A stretch of 61,586 nt of DNA from assembly GCF_007992195.1 (NCBI RefSeq), contig NZ_BJZU01000074.1, positions 1 through 61,586 on the forward strand, given 5' to 3'. Under the pieces are notes generated by a model that saw only the letters and a program-made list of their open reading frames with translations, did no database searches and was not told the DNA's origin. The number at the start of each line of letters is the position of its first letter. Positions within the stretch are counted from its first letter, which is position 1. Of the stretch, positions 30,424-38,745 are shown one piece after another. This DNA is from Methylobacterium oxalidis (lineage in GTDB: Bacteria; Pseudomonadota; Alphaproteobacteria; Rhizobiales; Beijerinckiaceae). Position numbers and translations under genes: made by a program.

Positions 30424-30449
30424 TGGCAGGATGACCCTGGCAGGATGAC
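30424..30449. repeat. Second 14-bp-period duplication downstream of uppP
   Basis: TGGCAGGATGAC is repeated with a period of 14 bases in the uppP-mutA intergenic region. It has the same period as the duplication 100 bases upstream. Confidence 0.7.
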
Positions 30450-30517
30450 AAGGCGGGCAACCTGTCACGCCGCTGTCCCGGCCCGGGCCCCTGCCCCAGA
30501 CCGCGCAGGGCCGAACG

Positions 30518-32386
30518 ATGGAAGACAGACCGCTCGCCGACCTCTTCGAGCCCGCGACCCGCGAGGGCTGGCGCGGCCTCGTCGACGGCGTGCTGAAGGG
30601 GGCCGATTTCGAGAAGCGCCTCGTCTCGAAGACGGCCGACGGCATCCGCATCGAGCCGCTCTACGAGCCCGCCGAGGCCGCCCCGCAGCCGACCCGGGCG
30701 CCGGGCCCCTGGCGCGTCTCCATGCGCGTCGACCATCCCGATTCCGAATCGGCGGTCTCGCAGGCCCTCTCCGACCTCGAAGGCGGGGCCGATGCGCTCG
30801 CTCTCGTCTTCGCGGGAGCGCCCGCCGCACGCGGATTCGGCCTCACCGCCGTGAGCGTCGACCATCTCGATGCCTCTCTCAAGAACGTGATGCTCCCGCT
30901 CATCGCCCTGCGCCTCGACGCGGGCCCGCGCGGTCTCGAGGCGGCGGCCCTCGTCCGGCAGCTGGCCGAGCGGCGCGGCGACGCCCTGGCCGATCTCGAC
31001 CTCGACCTCGGCATCGACCCGGTCGGCACGCTCGCCGCCACGGGCACCCTCGGCGCGGTCTGGGACTCGGTGGCGCCGAAGCTCGCTGAGACGCTGTCGG
31101 AGTTCGACGCCGCCGGCTTCCGGGGCCGCCTCGTCCTCGCGGACGGCCGTCCCTACCACGAGGCCGGCGCCAGCGAGGCCGCCGAGCTCGGCGCCGTGCT
31201 GGCGACCGCCGTCGCCTACCTGCGCGCCCTCGAAGCGGGCGGCCACGATCTCGACCGGGCTCGGGACGCCGTCGCCGTGCTCCTCGTGGCGGACGCCGAC
31301 GAGTTCCTGACGATCGCGAAGTTCCGCGCGCTCCGCCGCCTCTGGGCCCGAGTCGAGGCGGCCTGCGGTCTCGACGCGAAGCCGCTGCGGGTCCACGCCG
31401 AGACGGCGTGGCGGAACATGACCCGCCGCGACCCCTTCGTGAACATCCTCCGCACGACCATGGCCTCGTTCTCGGCCGGGATCGGAGGCGCCGACACGGT
31501 CACAGCCCTGCCCTACACGCAGGCGCTCGGCCTGCCGGACGGCTTCGCCCGCCGGGTCGCCCGCAACAGCCAGATCGTCCTCCTCGAGGAGTCGAGCCTC
31601 GCCAAGGTCGCCGACCCGGCCGCCGGCGCCGGCGGCTTCGAGGCGCTGACCGCGGAACTGACCGAGGCCGCCTGGTCCGCCTTCCAGACGATCGAGCGCG
31701 AGGGCGGAATCGTCGCGAGCCTCAGCCTCGGCAAGCTCCAGGGGCGGATCGAGGAGACGCGCCAGACCCGCGCCCGCAACGTCGCGACGCGCCGCGAGGC
31801 GCTGACCGGCGCCACGGAATTTCCCTTCCTCGCCGAGAAGCCGGTGACCGTCCTCGACGTGGATCCGGTGGCGGCACCTCCTGCTTCGGGCTTCGGCTCA
31901 GGCGCGGCGGTCGCCTGCGAGGCGCTGCCCTCGATGCGGCTGGCCGAGCCCTACGAGGCGCTCCGGGACGCGTCCGACGCCTATCTCGCCCGGACCGGGC
32001 GGCGGCCTCGGGTGTTCCTGGCCAATCTCGGCCCGCTCGCGGCCTTCAACACCCGGGCGACCTTCGCCGCCAACGCCTTCGCGGCAGGCGGCATCGAGGC
32101 GCCGGGCAACCACGGCTTCACCGATCTCGACGAGCTTGCCGCCGCCTTCAAGGCGTCGGGGGCGGCGCTCGCCTGCATCTGCTCGTCGGACAAGGTCTAC
32201 GAGGCGGAGGCCGTGCCCGCCGCCGAGGCCCTGGCGCGGGCCGGCGCGGGCACGATCTACGTGGCGGGCAAGCCGGCAGAACTCGCGGGGCCCCTGAACG
32301 CCGCGGGCGTGCACGCCTTCCTGCACGCGGGCTGCGATCTGCAGACTCTCCTGACCGAGGCCCTCAAGATCGGAACGCGTGCCTGA
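30518..32386 (+). CDS. mutA: Methylmalonyl-CoA mutase small (beta) subunit
   Basis: 622 residues of the mutase fold: an N-terminal TIM barrel (GWRGLVDGVLKGADFEKRLV at about 17-36; AETAWRNMTRRDPFVNILRT at about 295) and a degenerate B12-like C-terminal domain that lacks the DxHxxG cobalamin motif, as expected for the non-catalytic subunit. With the large subunit, not in this window, it interconverts methylmalonyl-CoA and succinyl-CoA; in methylotrophs this belongs to the ethylmalonyl-CoA pathway for glyoxylate regeneration (called mcmB there). It stands alone here; no large subunit follows. Confidence 0.92.
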   Translation: MEDRPLADLFEPATREGWRGLVDGVLKGADFEKRLVSKTADGIRIEPLYEPAEAAPQPTRAPGPWRVSMRVDHPDSESAVSQALSDLEGGADALALVFAGAPAARGFGLTAVSVDHLDASLKNVMLPLIALRLDAGPRGLEAAALVRQLAERRGDALADLDLDLGIDPVGTLAATGTLGAVWDSVAPKLAETLSEFDAAGFRGRLVLADGRPYHEAGASEAAELGAVLATAVAYLRALEAGGHDLDRARDAVAVLLVADADEFLTIAKFRALRRLWARVEAACGLDAKPLRVHAETAWRNMTRRDPFVNILRTTMASFSAGIGGADTVTALPYTQALGLPDGFARRVARNSQIVLLEESSLAKVADPAAGAGGFEALTAELTEAAWSAFQTIEREGGIVASLSLGKLQGRIEETRQTRARNVATRREALTGATEFPFLAEKPVTVLDVDPVAAPPASGFGSGAAVACEALPSMRLAEPYEALRDASDAYLARTGRRPRVFLANLGPLAAFNTRATFAANAFAAGGIEAPGNHGFTDLDELAAAFKASGAALACICSSDKVYEAEAVPAAEALARAGAGTIYVAGKPAELAGPLNAAGVHAFLHAGCDLQTLLTEALKIGTRA

Positions 32387-32533
32387 AGCTCGGCGGGAAA
32401 CCTCTCGGACTCTGACGAGTTTCTGGAACGTTCAGTCGTCACGGCCGGACGCGCCGAGGCGTGCCGAACCGTGCTTTCGTCCAGGCACGCAGAACGGGCC
32501 GGCGCCCGCGCCGCCCTCGGGATACGAGGTACC

Positions 32534-32920
32534 ATGAGAACAGCCATCATCGCCGCGGTCGCCCTCACCGTCGCGGCCGCCGGCATCGGCTCGGCCGAGG
32601 CCGCCCGCAAGAAGGTGCAGGTGCCCAACCGCTACGACGGGAGCTGGAGCATCGAGGTCATCACGCTCGACGGTCCCTGCGACCGGGCCTACCGCTACGG
32701 CGTCCAGATCGAACGCGGCGAGGCGCGCTACGCGGGCGCCGACTTCCACATCTCCGGGCGGGTGGCGCCGAACGGCGCGGTGCGGGCGATCATCTCGCGG
32801 GGCACCGACAGCGCCAGCGTCGTCGGCCGCCTGGCCCGCGCCGGGTACGGCAACGGGACCTGGACGACGAACGGCGGGATCGCTTGCCGCGGCCAGTGGA
32901 ACGCAGAGCGGCGTGGCTGA
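32534..32920 (+). CDS. Small secreted hypothetical protein
   Basis: 128 residues with a signal peptide (TAIIAAVALTVAAAGIGSAEA, cleaved near residue 23). The mature part is beta-rich (YDGSWSIEVITLDGPCDRAY, DFHISGRVAPNGAVRAII, GNGTWTTNGGIACRGQW) with two cysteines likely joined by a disulfide. This fold pattern occurs repeatedly in Methylobacterium secreted proteins, but I cannot name a function. A good ribosome binding site (GAGGT) precedes the ATG. Confidence 0.7.
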   Translation: MRTAIIAAVALTVAAAGIGSAEAARKKVQVPNRYDGSWSIEVITLDGPCDRAYRYGVQIERGEARYAGADFHISGRVAPNGAVRAIISRGTDSASVVGRLARAGYGNGTWTTNGGIACRGQWNAERRG

Positions 32921-33109
32921 AAACCGAGGCCGGCGAGAGAGTTAAGGAAGCGTTATTTCGGCCGCGGGCATCGCGTCACATGTGGTCGGCCGGCGACAGC
33001 AGCGGCGCAAACACGATTTTGGCCCCGGCTGGGCACGCGAAGCCCTGTTCGTGACGCAATCGTGCGGGAATACTGGCGACGGTCTGGTTCGCATCTCAGG
33101 CTCGTCCCC

Positions 33110-33541
33110 ATGAAAGCACTTGTTCTCGGCCTCGTCGCAGCAGCCCTCGCATCGGCCACCTGTGCCGAGGCACGGCCGAATGCGCGGAGCCGTACCGACG
33201 CGGCGCAGGTTCTCACCCCGTTGGAAAAATCCGCGACGGATTGCTTCGCCGAGACCGTCATGGCGAACCCGGGAGCGATGAACTACGCGCGGGCCGGCCA
33301 GTGGTACAAGGCCGCCGGCGTGATCGGTTTCCTCTGCCGGCCCGAGGTCGATGCCATGACGGCGGCGCACGACCGCCTGTTCGGCCCGGGCAGCGGCGCG
33401 CGCTACTTCAAGAGCGCCTATGCCAAGCACCTCGACCGGGCTCTGGCGGAGCGCCTGCAGCCCTTCCTCGAGCGCAAGGCCGTGGCGAGCGCCGAGCCGC
33501 CCGCCGACCGGGGCGTGCCGGGCGAGACCGAGGCGCACTGA
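33110..33541 (+). CDS. Secreted hypothetical protein
   Basis: 143 residues with a signal peptide (KALVLGLVAAALASATCAEA). The mature part is helical, with C45 and C76 flanking NPGAMNYARAGQWYKAAGVIGFLCRPEV. It ends in a charged, disordered tail. No family recognised. It is 189 bases after the preceding secreted-protein gene; the ribosome binding site is weak. Confidence 0.6.
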   Translation: MKALVLGLVAAALASATCAEARPNARSRTDAAQVLTPLEKSATDCFAETVMANPGAMNYARAGQWYKAAGVIGFLCRPEVDAMTAAHDRLFGPGSGARYFKSAYAKHLDRALAERLQPFLERKAVASAEPPADRGVPGETEAH

Positions 33542-33604
33542 GCGCGCTCACCCGCTGAACCCATCGCGCCGTCGCTTCTTGTCCCGACGACGCGAGGATC
33601 GGCG

Positions 33605-34327
33605 ATGACCTACGAACTGTATTACTGGCCCATGCTCCAGGGGCGCGGCGAGTTCGTCCGCCTCGCCCTGGAAGATGCCGGCGCTCCCTATATCGACGTC
33701 GCGCGCGGCGGCCCTGGAGACGAGGGAGACCCACCGGCGCTGGCCGCCCTCCTCCACGATCCGAGCCTCGGTCGGCCGCCCTTCGCGCTCCCCGCCCTGA
33801 GGGACGGCGATCTCGTCGTCGCGCAGACCGCAGCGATCCTGCTCTACCTCGGACCGCGCCTCGGCCTCGTCGGTCCGAGCGAGGCTGATCGGATCTGGAC
33901 GCATCAGATCCAACTCACCATCGCCGACATGAGGGCGGAGGCGCACGACACGCACCATCCGGTCGCGGCAGCCCTCACCTACGAGGAGCAGAAGCCGGAG
34001 TCCGCGCGCCGCGCGGTGGATTTCCGCACGGAGCGCATCCCGAAATTCTTCGGATGGTTCGAGCGCGTTCTCGTACGCAACGACGGGCGCCACCTCGCCG
34101 GCCGAGTGGTCTCCTACGCCGACCTCTCCCTCTTCCAACTCGTCGCGGGCCTCCTCTACGCCTTCCCGAAGACCACCGAGGCAGCCCTGAAGAAACATCC
34201 ATGCCTCGAAGCACTGCACCGTGCCGTGCCAGAGCGCCCGCGCCTCTCCGGCTACCTGACGAGTCCGCGCCGGATTCCCTTCAACGAGCAGGGCATTTTC
34301 CGCCGGTATCCCGAACTCGACGCCTGA
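33605..34327 (+). CDS. Glutathione S-transferase family protein
   Basis: A 240-residue GST-like protein. The N-terminal thioredoxin-like domain reads ELYYWPMLQGRGEFVRLALE (residues 4-23) with the usual PxL (FALPALRDGD) and the glutathione-contacting QTAAILLYLG. The C-terminal helical domain includes HLAGRVVSYADLSLFQLVAG. It resembles the GST group with an early Tyr (YYW) as possible catalytic residue. Substrate unknown. Its ribosome binding site is weak (AGGATCGGCG). Confidence 0.82.
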   Translation: MTYELYYWPMLQGRGEFVRLALEDAGAPYIDVARGGPGDEGDPPALAALLHDPSLGRPPFALPALRDGDLVVAQTAAILLYLGPRLGLVGPSEADRIWTHQIQLTIADMRAEAHDTHHPVAAALTYEEQKPESARRAVDFRTERIPKFFGWFERVLVRNDGRHLAGRVVSYADLSLFQLVAGLLYAFPKTTEAALKKHPCLEALHRAVPERPRLSGYLTSPRRIPFNEQGIFRRYPELDA

Positions 34328-34345
34328 GGCGGTCCGCCGGGCTCG

Positions 34346-35884
34346 TCACGCAGCGGCAGGAGCCCGGTCCGCCCGTGCCCTGTATGACAGCGCCTCGGCC
34401 AGGTGCGGGCGGCGCACCTGCGCCTCGCCGTCGAGGTCGGCGAGAGTCCGCGCGACCCGCAGCGTGCGGTGGAAGCCGCGGGCCGACAGGCGCATCGTCT
34501 CGGCCGCCGCGCGGATGAGCGCTGTGCCGTCCGCGTCCGGAGCCGCGACGGCCTCGATCACGGGCGCCGGGCAGGTCGCGTTGGTGGTGCCACCTGGCAG
34601 GCCGCGTTCCGCGTAGCGGGCGGTCTGCAGCGTCCTGGCCTCGGCGACCCGCCTCGCCACCTCGGTCGAGCCCTCGGCGGGCGGTGGCAGGATCAGATCG
34701 GCCGCCGTCACCGCCGCGACCTCCAGGCGAAGGTCGATCCGGTCGAGGAGCGGTCCGGAGATGCGGGCGCCGTACTGCGCCATGCAGCGCTCGTTCGGAC
34801 CTCTCCGGCAGGCGAAACCCGGCTCCTGCGCCTGCCCGCACCGGCAGGGATTCATCGCGGCAATGAGCTGGAAGCGGGCCGGGTACGAGACCCTGTGGTT
34901 GGCCCGCGCGATCATCACCTCCCCGGTCTCCATGGGCTGGCGCAGGGCGTCGAGAGTCTGCGGGTTGAACTCCGGCAGTTCATCGAGGAACAGAACGCCG
35001 CCATGCGCGAGCGATATCTCGCCGGGCCGCGCCCCGATCCCGCCACCGACGAGGGCCGCCATGGTGGCCGAGTGGTGCGGCTGGCGGAACGGGCGTCGGT
35101 TCGAGAGCGAGCCGCCGCGCAACTCGCCCGCGACCGACTGGATCATCGACACGTCGAGGAGCTCCCGCGGCGAAAGCGGCGGCAGGATCGAGGGCAGGCG
35201 CGCGGCGAGCATCGACTTGCCGGCGCCGGGGGGCCCATTCATCAGGAGATTGTGACCGCCCGCGGCGGCGATCTCGAGGGCACGCTTCGCGCTCTCCTGG
35301 CCCTTGATGTCGCGCAGGTCGGGCATCGGGCCGGCCGATGCCGCAAAGGCCGGCTCCGGGCGGGCCATGACTTGGCTGCCCTTGAAGTGGTTGGCGAGCT
35401 GGATCAGCGAGCGGGGGGCGAGCACGTCGAGGTCGCCGCCGGCCCACGCCGCTTCTGGACCCGTCGCGGAAGGACAGATCAGGCCGAGAGCGCGCGCGTT
35501 CGCCGCCATCGCGGCCGGCAGGACGCCGTTGACCGCCGTGATGGACCCGTCCAGCGCGAGTTCCCCGAGCACGCAGTAGCCGGCGAGCGCATCCCCGGGC
35601 AGGGCGCCGATCGCCGCCATCACGCCGAGTGCGATCGGCAGGTCGTAGTGAGAGCCCTCCTTCGGCAGGTCCGCCGGGGCGAGATTGACCGTGATGCGCC
35701 TGGCTGGGAGAGCGAGGCCGGAGGCGATCAGCGCACCGCGGACCCGCTCCCGCGACTCGGCCACTGCCTTGTCGGGAAGGCCGACGATCGTGAAGCTGAC
35801 CGATCCCGGTACGATCTGCACCTGCACGTCGACGGCGCGCGCCTCGATCCCTTCGAAGGCGACGGTTGCGACGCGGGTGACCAT
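34346..35884 (-). CDS. comM: YifB/ComM family magnesium-chelatase-like AAA ATPase
   Basis: A 512-residue AAA+ protein of the YifB/ComM type: an N-terminal Lon-protease-like domain (residues 1-170, VQIVPGSVSFTIVGLPDKAV), then the ATPase with Walker A NGPPGAGKSMLAARLPSIL, and a C-terminal Mg-chelatase-like lid with a cysteine cluster (PCRCGQAQEPGFAC). ComM is a branch-migration helicase in natural transformation of Gram-negative bacteria. The ATG at 35884 follows CGAGGAC. It converges on the GST gene. Confidence 0.93.
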   Translation of the reverse strand: MVTRVATVAFEGIEARAVDVQVQIVPGSVSFTIVGLPDKAVAESRERVRGALIASGLALPARRITVNLAPADLPKEGSHYDLPIALGVMAAIGALPGDALAGYCVLGELALDGSITAVNGVLPAAMAANARALGLICPSATGPEAAWAGGDLDVLAPRSLIQLANHFKGSQVMARPEPAFAASAGPMPDLRDIKGQESAKRALEIAAAGGHNLLMNGPPGAGKSMLAARLPSILPPLSPRELLDVSMIQSVAGELRGGSLSNRRPFRQPHHSATMAALVGGGIGARPGEISLAHGGVLFLDELPEFNPQTLDALRQPMETGEVMIARANHRVSYPARFQLIAAMNPCRCGQAQEPGFACRRGPNERCMAQYGARISGPLLDRIDLRLEVAAVTAADLILPPPAEGSTEVARRVAEARTLQTARYAERGLPGGTTNATCPAPVIEAVAAPDADGTALIRAAAETMRLSARGFHRTLRVARTLADLDGEAQVRRPHLAEALSYRARADRAPAAA

Positions 35885-35945
35885 GGGCGGATGTCCTCGG
35901 GGAAGGACGCCGAGGGTAGGGACCGATCGTTGCAGACGCAACGAA

Positions 35946-35971
35946 GGAACCGAGGCTCATCCCGCCTTGTT
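35946..35971 (+). promoter_or_regulatory. Possible EcfG-type (general stress) promoter upstream of the PepSY gene
   Basis: GGAAC (35946-35950), 17 bases, then TGTT (35968-35971), 32 bases before the ATG at 36003. The consensus for the alphaproteobacterial general stress sigma factor is GGAAC-N16/18-CGTT; one of the nine positions differs. Confidence 0.35.
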
Positions 35972-36002
35972 CATCGCCCGCGAACCAGAAGAGGATCCCG
36001 CC

Positions 36003-36263
36003 ATGCGTCCGATCACACTTACCCTCGCTGTCGCCCTCGCGACCGCCGCCTCCGGTGCCGCCCTCGCAGACGAGAAACTGCCGCCCGATCAACAGACCAA
36101 GGTCGAAGCCATGCTCAAGCAAGAGGGCTTCACCAAGTGGAAGGAGATCGAGCTGGACGACGGCATGATCGAGGTCGACGACGCGATCGACGCCAGCGGC
36201 AAGCAATTCGACCTGAAGCTCGACCCCAAGACCCTCGCCATCGTGAAGCGCGAGGCCGAGTGA
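36003..36263 (+). CDS. Small secreted PepSY-domain protein
   Basis: 86 residues. A signal peptide (RPITLTLAVALATAASGAALA, cleaved near 23) is followed by one PepSY-like module: KVEAMLKQEGFTKWKEIELD then DGMIEVDDAIDASGKQFDLKLDP. PepSY domains are small periplasmic modules thought to modulate proteases. The ATG has GAGGATC upstream. Confidence 0.75.
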   Translation: MRPITLTLAVALATAASGAALADEKLPPDQQTKVEAMLKQEGFTKWKEIELDDGMIEVDDAIDASGKQFDLKLDPKTLAIVKREAE

Positions 36264-36282
36264 GGCAGGCCCCGGGCGGCGC

Positions 36283-36311
36283 TTGCGTTCGCGGCGGCGC
36301 CCGGCCATATA
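36283..36311 (+). promoter_or_regulatory. Promoter of the SRP RNA gene
   Basis: TTGCGT (36283-36288) and CATATA (36306-36311) are 17 bases apart and end 4-6 bases before the start of the 4.5S RNA stem, the right distance for direct transcription of ffs. Confidence 0.55.
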
Positions 36312-36314
36312 GGC

Positions 36315-36413
36315 GGCGGGAGGTTGGTGAGGGACGTTTCACTCGCCAACCGGGTCAGGTCCGGAAGGAAGCAGCCCTAACGAGACCGAGCGGGTCTTTG
36401 TCAGCCTCCCACC
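36315..36413 (+). ncRNA. ffs: Signal recognition particle 4.5S RNA
   Basis: The conserved SRP tetraloop and symmetric-loop region GGTCAGGTCCGGAAGGAAGC lies at 36353-36372, with CAGCC following. The flanks GGCGGGAGG (36315-36323) and CCTCCCACC (36405-36413) pair to close one long hairpin, the small bacterial SRP RNA form without an Alu domain. It scaffolds Ffh for co-translational targeting. A position just upstream of dnaX is common in this order. The exact ends are estimated from the closing stem. Confidence 0.92.
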
Positions 36414-36479
36414 CGTTCCCACCGTCCGTGCGTCGCGGGAAGCCGTGACCGGCCGGTCAGCAGCACCCAGCCAGACCGC

Positions 36480-38273
36480 ATGGACGTGAGCACCGGCACG
36501 CAGGACGACGAGCCGGGTCTCCCGGGCTTCCCGGCGGCCTCCCCCTACCGGGTGCTCGCGCGCAAGTACCGACCCCAGACCTTCGACGACCTGATCGGCC
36601 AGGGCGCCATGGTGCGCACGCTGGCGAACGCCTTCGCGGCCAAGCGCATCCCGCAAGCCTGGATGCTCACGGGCGTGCGCGGCGTCGGCAAGACGACGAC
36701 GGCACGCATCCTCGCCCGCGGCCTGAACTATGCGCGCGCCGGCGAGGCGGAGGCGGGCCCGACCATCGCGATGCCGGAACTTGGGCTGCACTGCCAAGCC
36801 ATCATGGAATCCCGGCACATGGACGTGCTGGAGATGGATGCCGCCTCGCACACGGGCATCGACGACGTGCGCGGCATCATCGACGGGATCCGCTACGCGC
36901 CCGTCTCTGCCCGCTACAAGGTCTACATCGTCGACGAGGTCCACATGCTCTCGGAGAAGGCGTTCAACGCCTTCCTGAAGACGCTGGAGGAGCCGCCGCC
37001 CCACGCCAAGTTCGTCTTCGCGACGACCGAGATCCGCAAGGTTCCGGTCACGATCCTGTCGCGCTGCCAGCGCTTCGACCTGCGGCGCATCGAGGCCGAG
37101 ACCCTCTCCACGCATCTCGCCCGGATCTGCGCCGCCGAGGGTGTCGACGCCGAGGCCGAGGCGCTCGCGGCGATCACCCGCGCGGCGGAAGGGTCGGTGC
37201 GCGACGCGCTCTCGCTCCTCGATCAGGCCATCGCGCACGGGGCGGGCCAGGTGACGGCGGCCGGCGTGCGCGACATGCTCGGCCTCGCCGACCGCGGGCG
37301 CATCGTCGATCTGTTCGAGGCGGTGATGCGGGGCGACATCCCCGCGACCTTCGCGGAACTGCGCGGCCAGTACGAGGCGGGTGCGGACCCTGCCGTGGTT
37401 CTGTCGGATCTCGCCGGTTTCACGCACCTCGTCACCCGCCTGAAGCTCGTTCCCGAGGAGGCCGGCGCCGATCCGACCCTGAGCGAGGTGGAGCGCCGGC
37501 GCGGCAGCGAGTTCGCGGGCAAGCTCTCGGTGCGCGCGCTCTCGCGCGCCTGGCAGATCCTGCTGAAGGCGGTCCCCGAGGTGCAGGCCGCGAGCCGCGC
37601 GCTCGCAGCAGCCGAGATGGCGCTTGTCCGGCTGGCCTACGCGGCCGATCTGCCGACACCCGACGAGGCCCTGCGCCAGCTCAAGGCCGGTGAAATCGGA
37701 CGTCAGAACCCGGCCGCCTCGCCGCCCCCGGCGCCGCCCCCTGCCCCGACCTTCGCGCAGGCGGTCGGGGCCGAGATGCCCCCTCGCCCCGCGCTCGCGG
37801 CGAACCCTGCACCGGCGGCGCCAGCCGGACCGCGCCTCGCCCGCTTCGAGGACGTGGTGGCCCTGGCCGGAGAGCGGCGCGACATCGCCCTTCAGAGCGC
37901 CCTCCAGCGCGACGTGCACCTCGTCCGCTTCGAGGAGGGCCGGATCGAGTTCCGACTCGCGGAAGGCGCGCGCCAGACCATTCCCAACGATCTCGCCCGC
38001 GCGCTCGACGAGTGGACCGGCCGGCGCTGGATCGTCGCTCTCTCGAAGGAGGACGGCGGCCCGACGCTCGACGCCCGCGCCAAGGCGGCCACCGAGAGCC
38101 GCCACCAGAACGCGGCGGCCCACCCGCTCGTGCGGGAAGTATTGTCCCGCTTCCCCGGCTCCCAGATCGTGGACGTCCGTGAGAAGGCTCAGGACGAAGC
38201 GGCAACCGCCGAAGCCGAGATCCTCGGGACCGAGGACGCCGCCCGGGCCGAGTCCGGCGACGACGAGCCGTAG
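36480..38273 (+). CDS. dnaX: DNA polymerase III subunits gamma and tau
   Basis: A 597-residue clamp-loader ATPase. ARKYRPQTFDDLIGQ (residues about 28-42), Walker A GVRGVGKTTTARI, the zinc-ligand region ending HCQAIMESRHMDVLEMDAAS, Walker B KVYIVDEVHML and sensor 1 FATTEIRKVP are all present. The C-terminal third is Pro/Ala-rich followed by the tau-like domain that contacts the polymerase. No strong programmed-frameshift site is obvious, so the gamma form is not predicted. The expected partner gene ybaB follows by 60 bases. Confidence 0.96.
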   Translation: MDVSTGTQDDEPGLPGFPAASPYRVLARKYRPQTFDDLIGQGAMVRTLANAFAAKRIPQAWMLTGVRGVGKTTTARILARGLNYARAGEAEAGPTIAMPELGLHCQAIMESRHMDVLEMDAASHTGIDDVRGIIDGIRYAPVSARYKVYIVDEVHMLSEKAFNAFLKTLEEPPPHAKFVFATTEIRKVPVTILSRCQRFDLRRIEAETLSTHLARICAAEGVDAEAEALAAITRAAEGSVRDALSLLDQAIAHGAGQVTAAGVRDMLGLADRGRIVDLFEAVMRGDIPATFAELRGQYEAGADPAVVLSDLAGFTHLVTRLKLVPEEAGADPTLSEVERRRGSEFAGKLSVRALSRAWQILLKAVPEVQAASRALAAAEMALVRLAYAADLPTPDEALRQLKAGEIGRQNPAASPPPAPPPAPTFAQAVGAEMPPRPALAANPAPAAPAGPRLARFEDVVALAGERRDIALQSALQRDVHLVRFEEGRIEFRLAEGARQTIPNDLARALDEWTGRRWIVALSKEDGGPTLDARAKAATESRHQNAAAHPLVREVLSRFPGSQIVDVREKAQDEAATAEAEILGTEDAARAESGDDEP

Positions 38274-38333
38274 CCGCGGCAAGCCCGCGCGCCTACATCT
38301 TCAGCTACCGCCACTCGAACCGGGACCGATCCG

Positions 38334-38657
38334 ATGCGCGACCTGATGGGCATCATGAAGCAGGCGCAGGCCATGCAGGAGAAGATGGCCAACCTGCAGA
38401 CCGAGCTCGACGCGGTCGAGGTCACGGGCGCCTCCGGCGGCGGCGCCGTGCGCGTGACGATGACGGCCAAGGGCCTCGTCAAGGGTGTCACGATCGACCC
38501 GACCCTGATGGTCGCCGACGAGCGCGAGATCCTGGAGGATCTCGTCGTCGCCGCGGTCAACGACGCGCGTGGAAAGGCCGAGCAGACCGCGCAGGAACGC
38601 ATGGCCGAGCTCACCAAGGGCCTTCCGCTGCCGCCGGGAATGAACCTCCCCTTCTGA
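38334..38657 (+). CDS. YbaB/EbfC family nucleoid-associated protein
   Basis: A 107-residue DNA-binding protein: MRDLMGIMKQAQAMQEKMAN, then a beta hairpin (GASGGGAVRVTMTAKGLVKG) and the C-terminal helix (VVAAVNDARGKAEQTAQERM). YbaB proteins bind DNA as tweezer-like dimers and nearly always lie between dnaX and recR. Here recR is missing at that place and is found 4 kb further on. Confidence 0.93.
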   Translation: MRDLMGIMKQAQAMQEKMANLQTELDAVEVTGASGGGAVRVTMTAKGLVKGVTIDPTLMVADEREILEDLVVAAVNDARGKAEQTAQERMAELTKGLPLPPGMNLPF

Positions 38658-38745
38658 GGTCCGCGCCGGCGAAGCCCGGTGCCGGCGAATTGGTACGCGG
38701 CGGCTTTCCGGCGGATAGTTCCGCCCGGAGTCTGCTGATTCGCTC

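Noticed and set aside
36313..36415. A tRNA-like or riboswitch interpretation of the structured RNA before dnaX
   Set aside because: The GGTCAGGTCCGGAAGGAAGC block and the long closing stem are diagnostic for SRP RNA.
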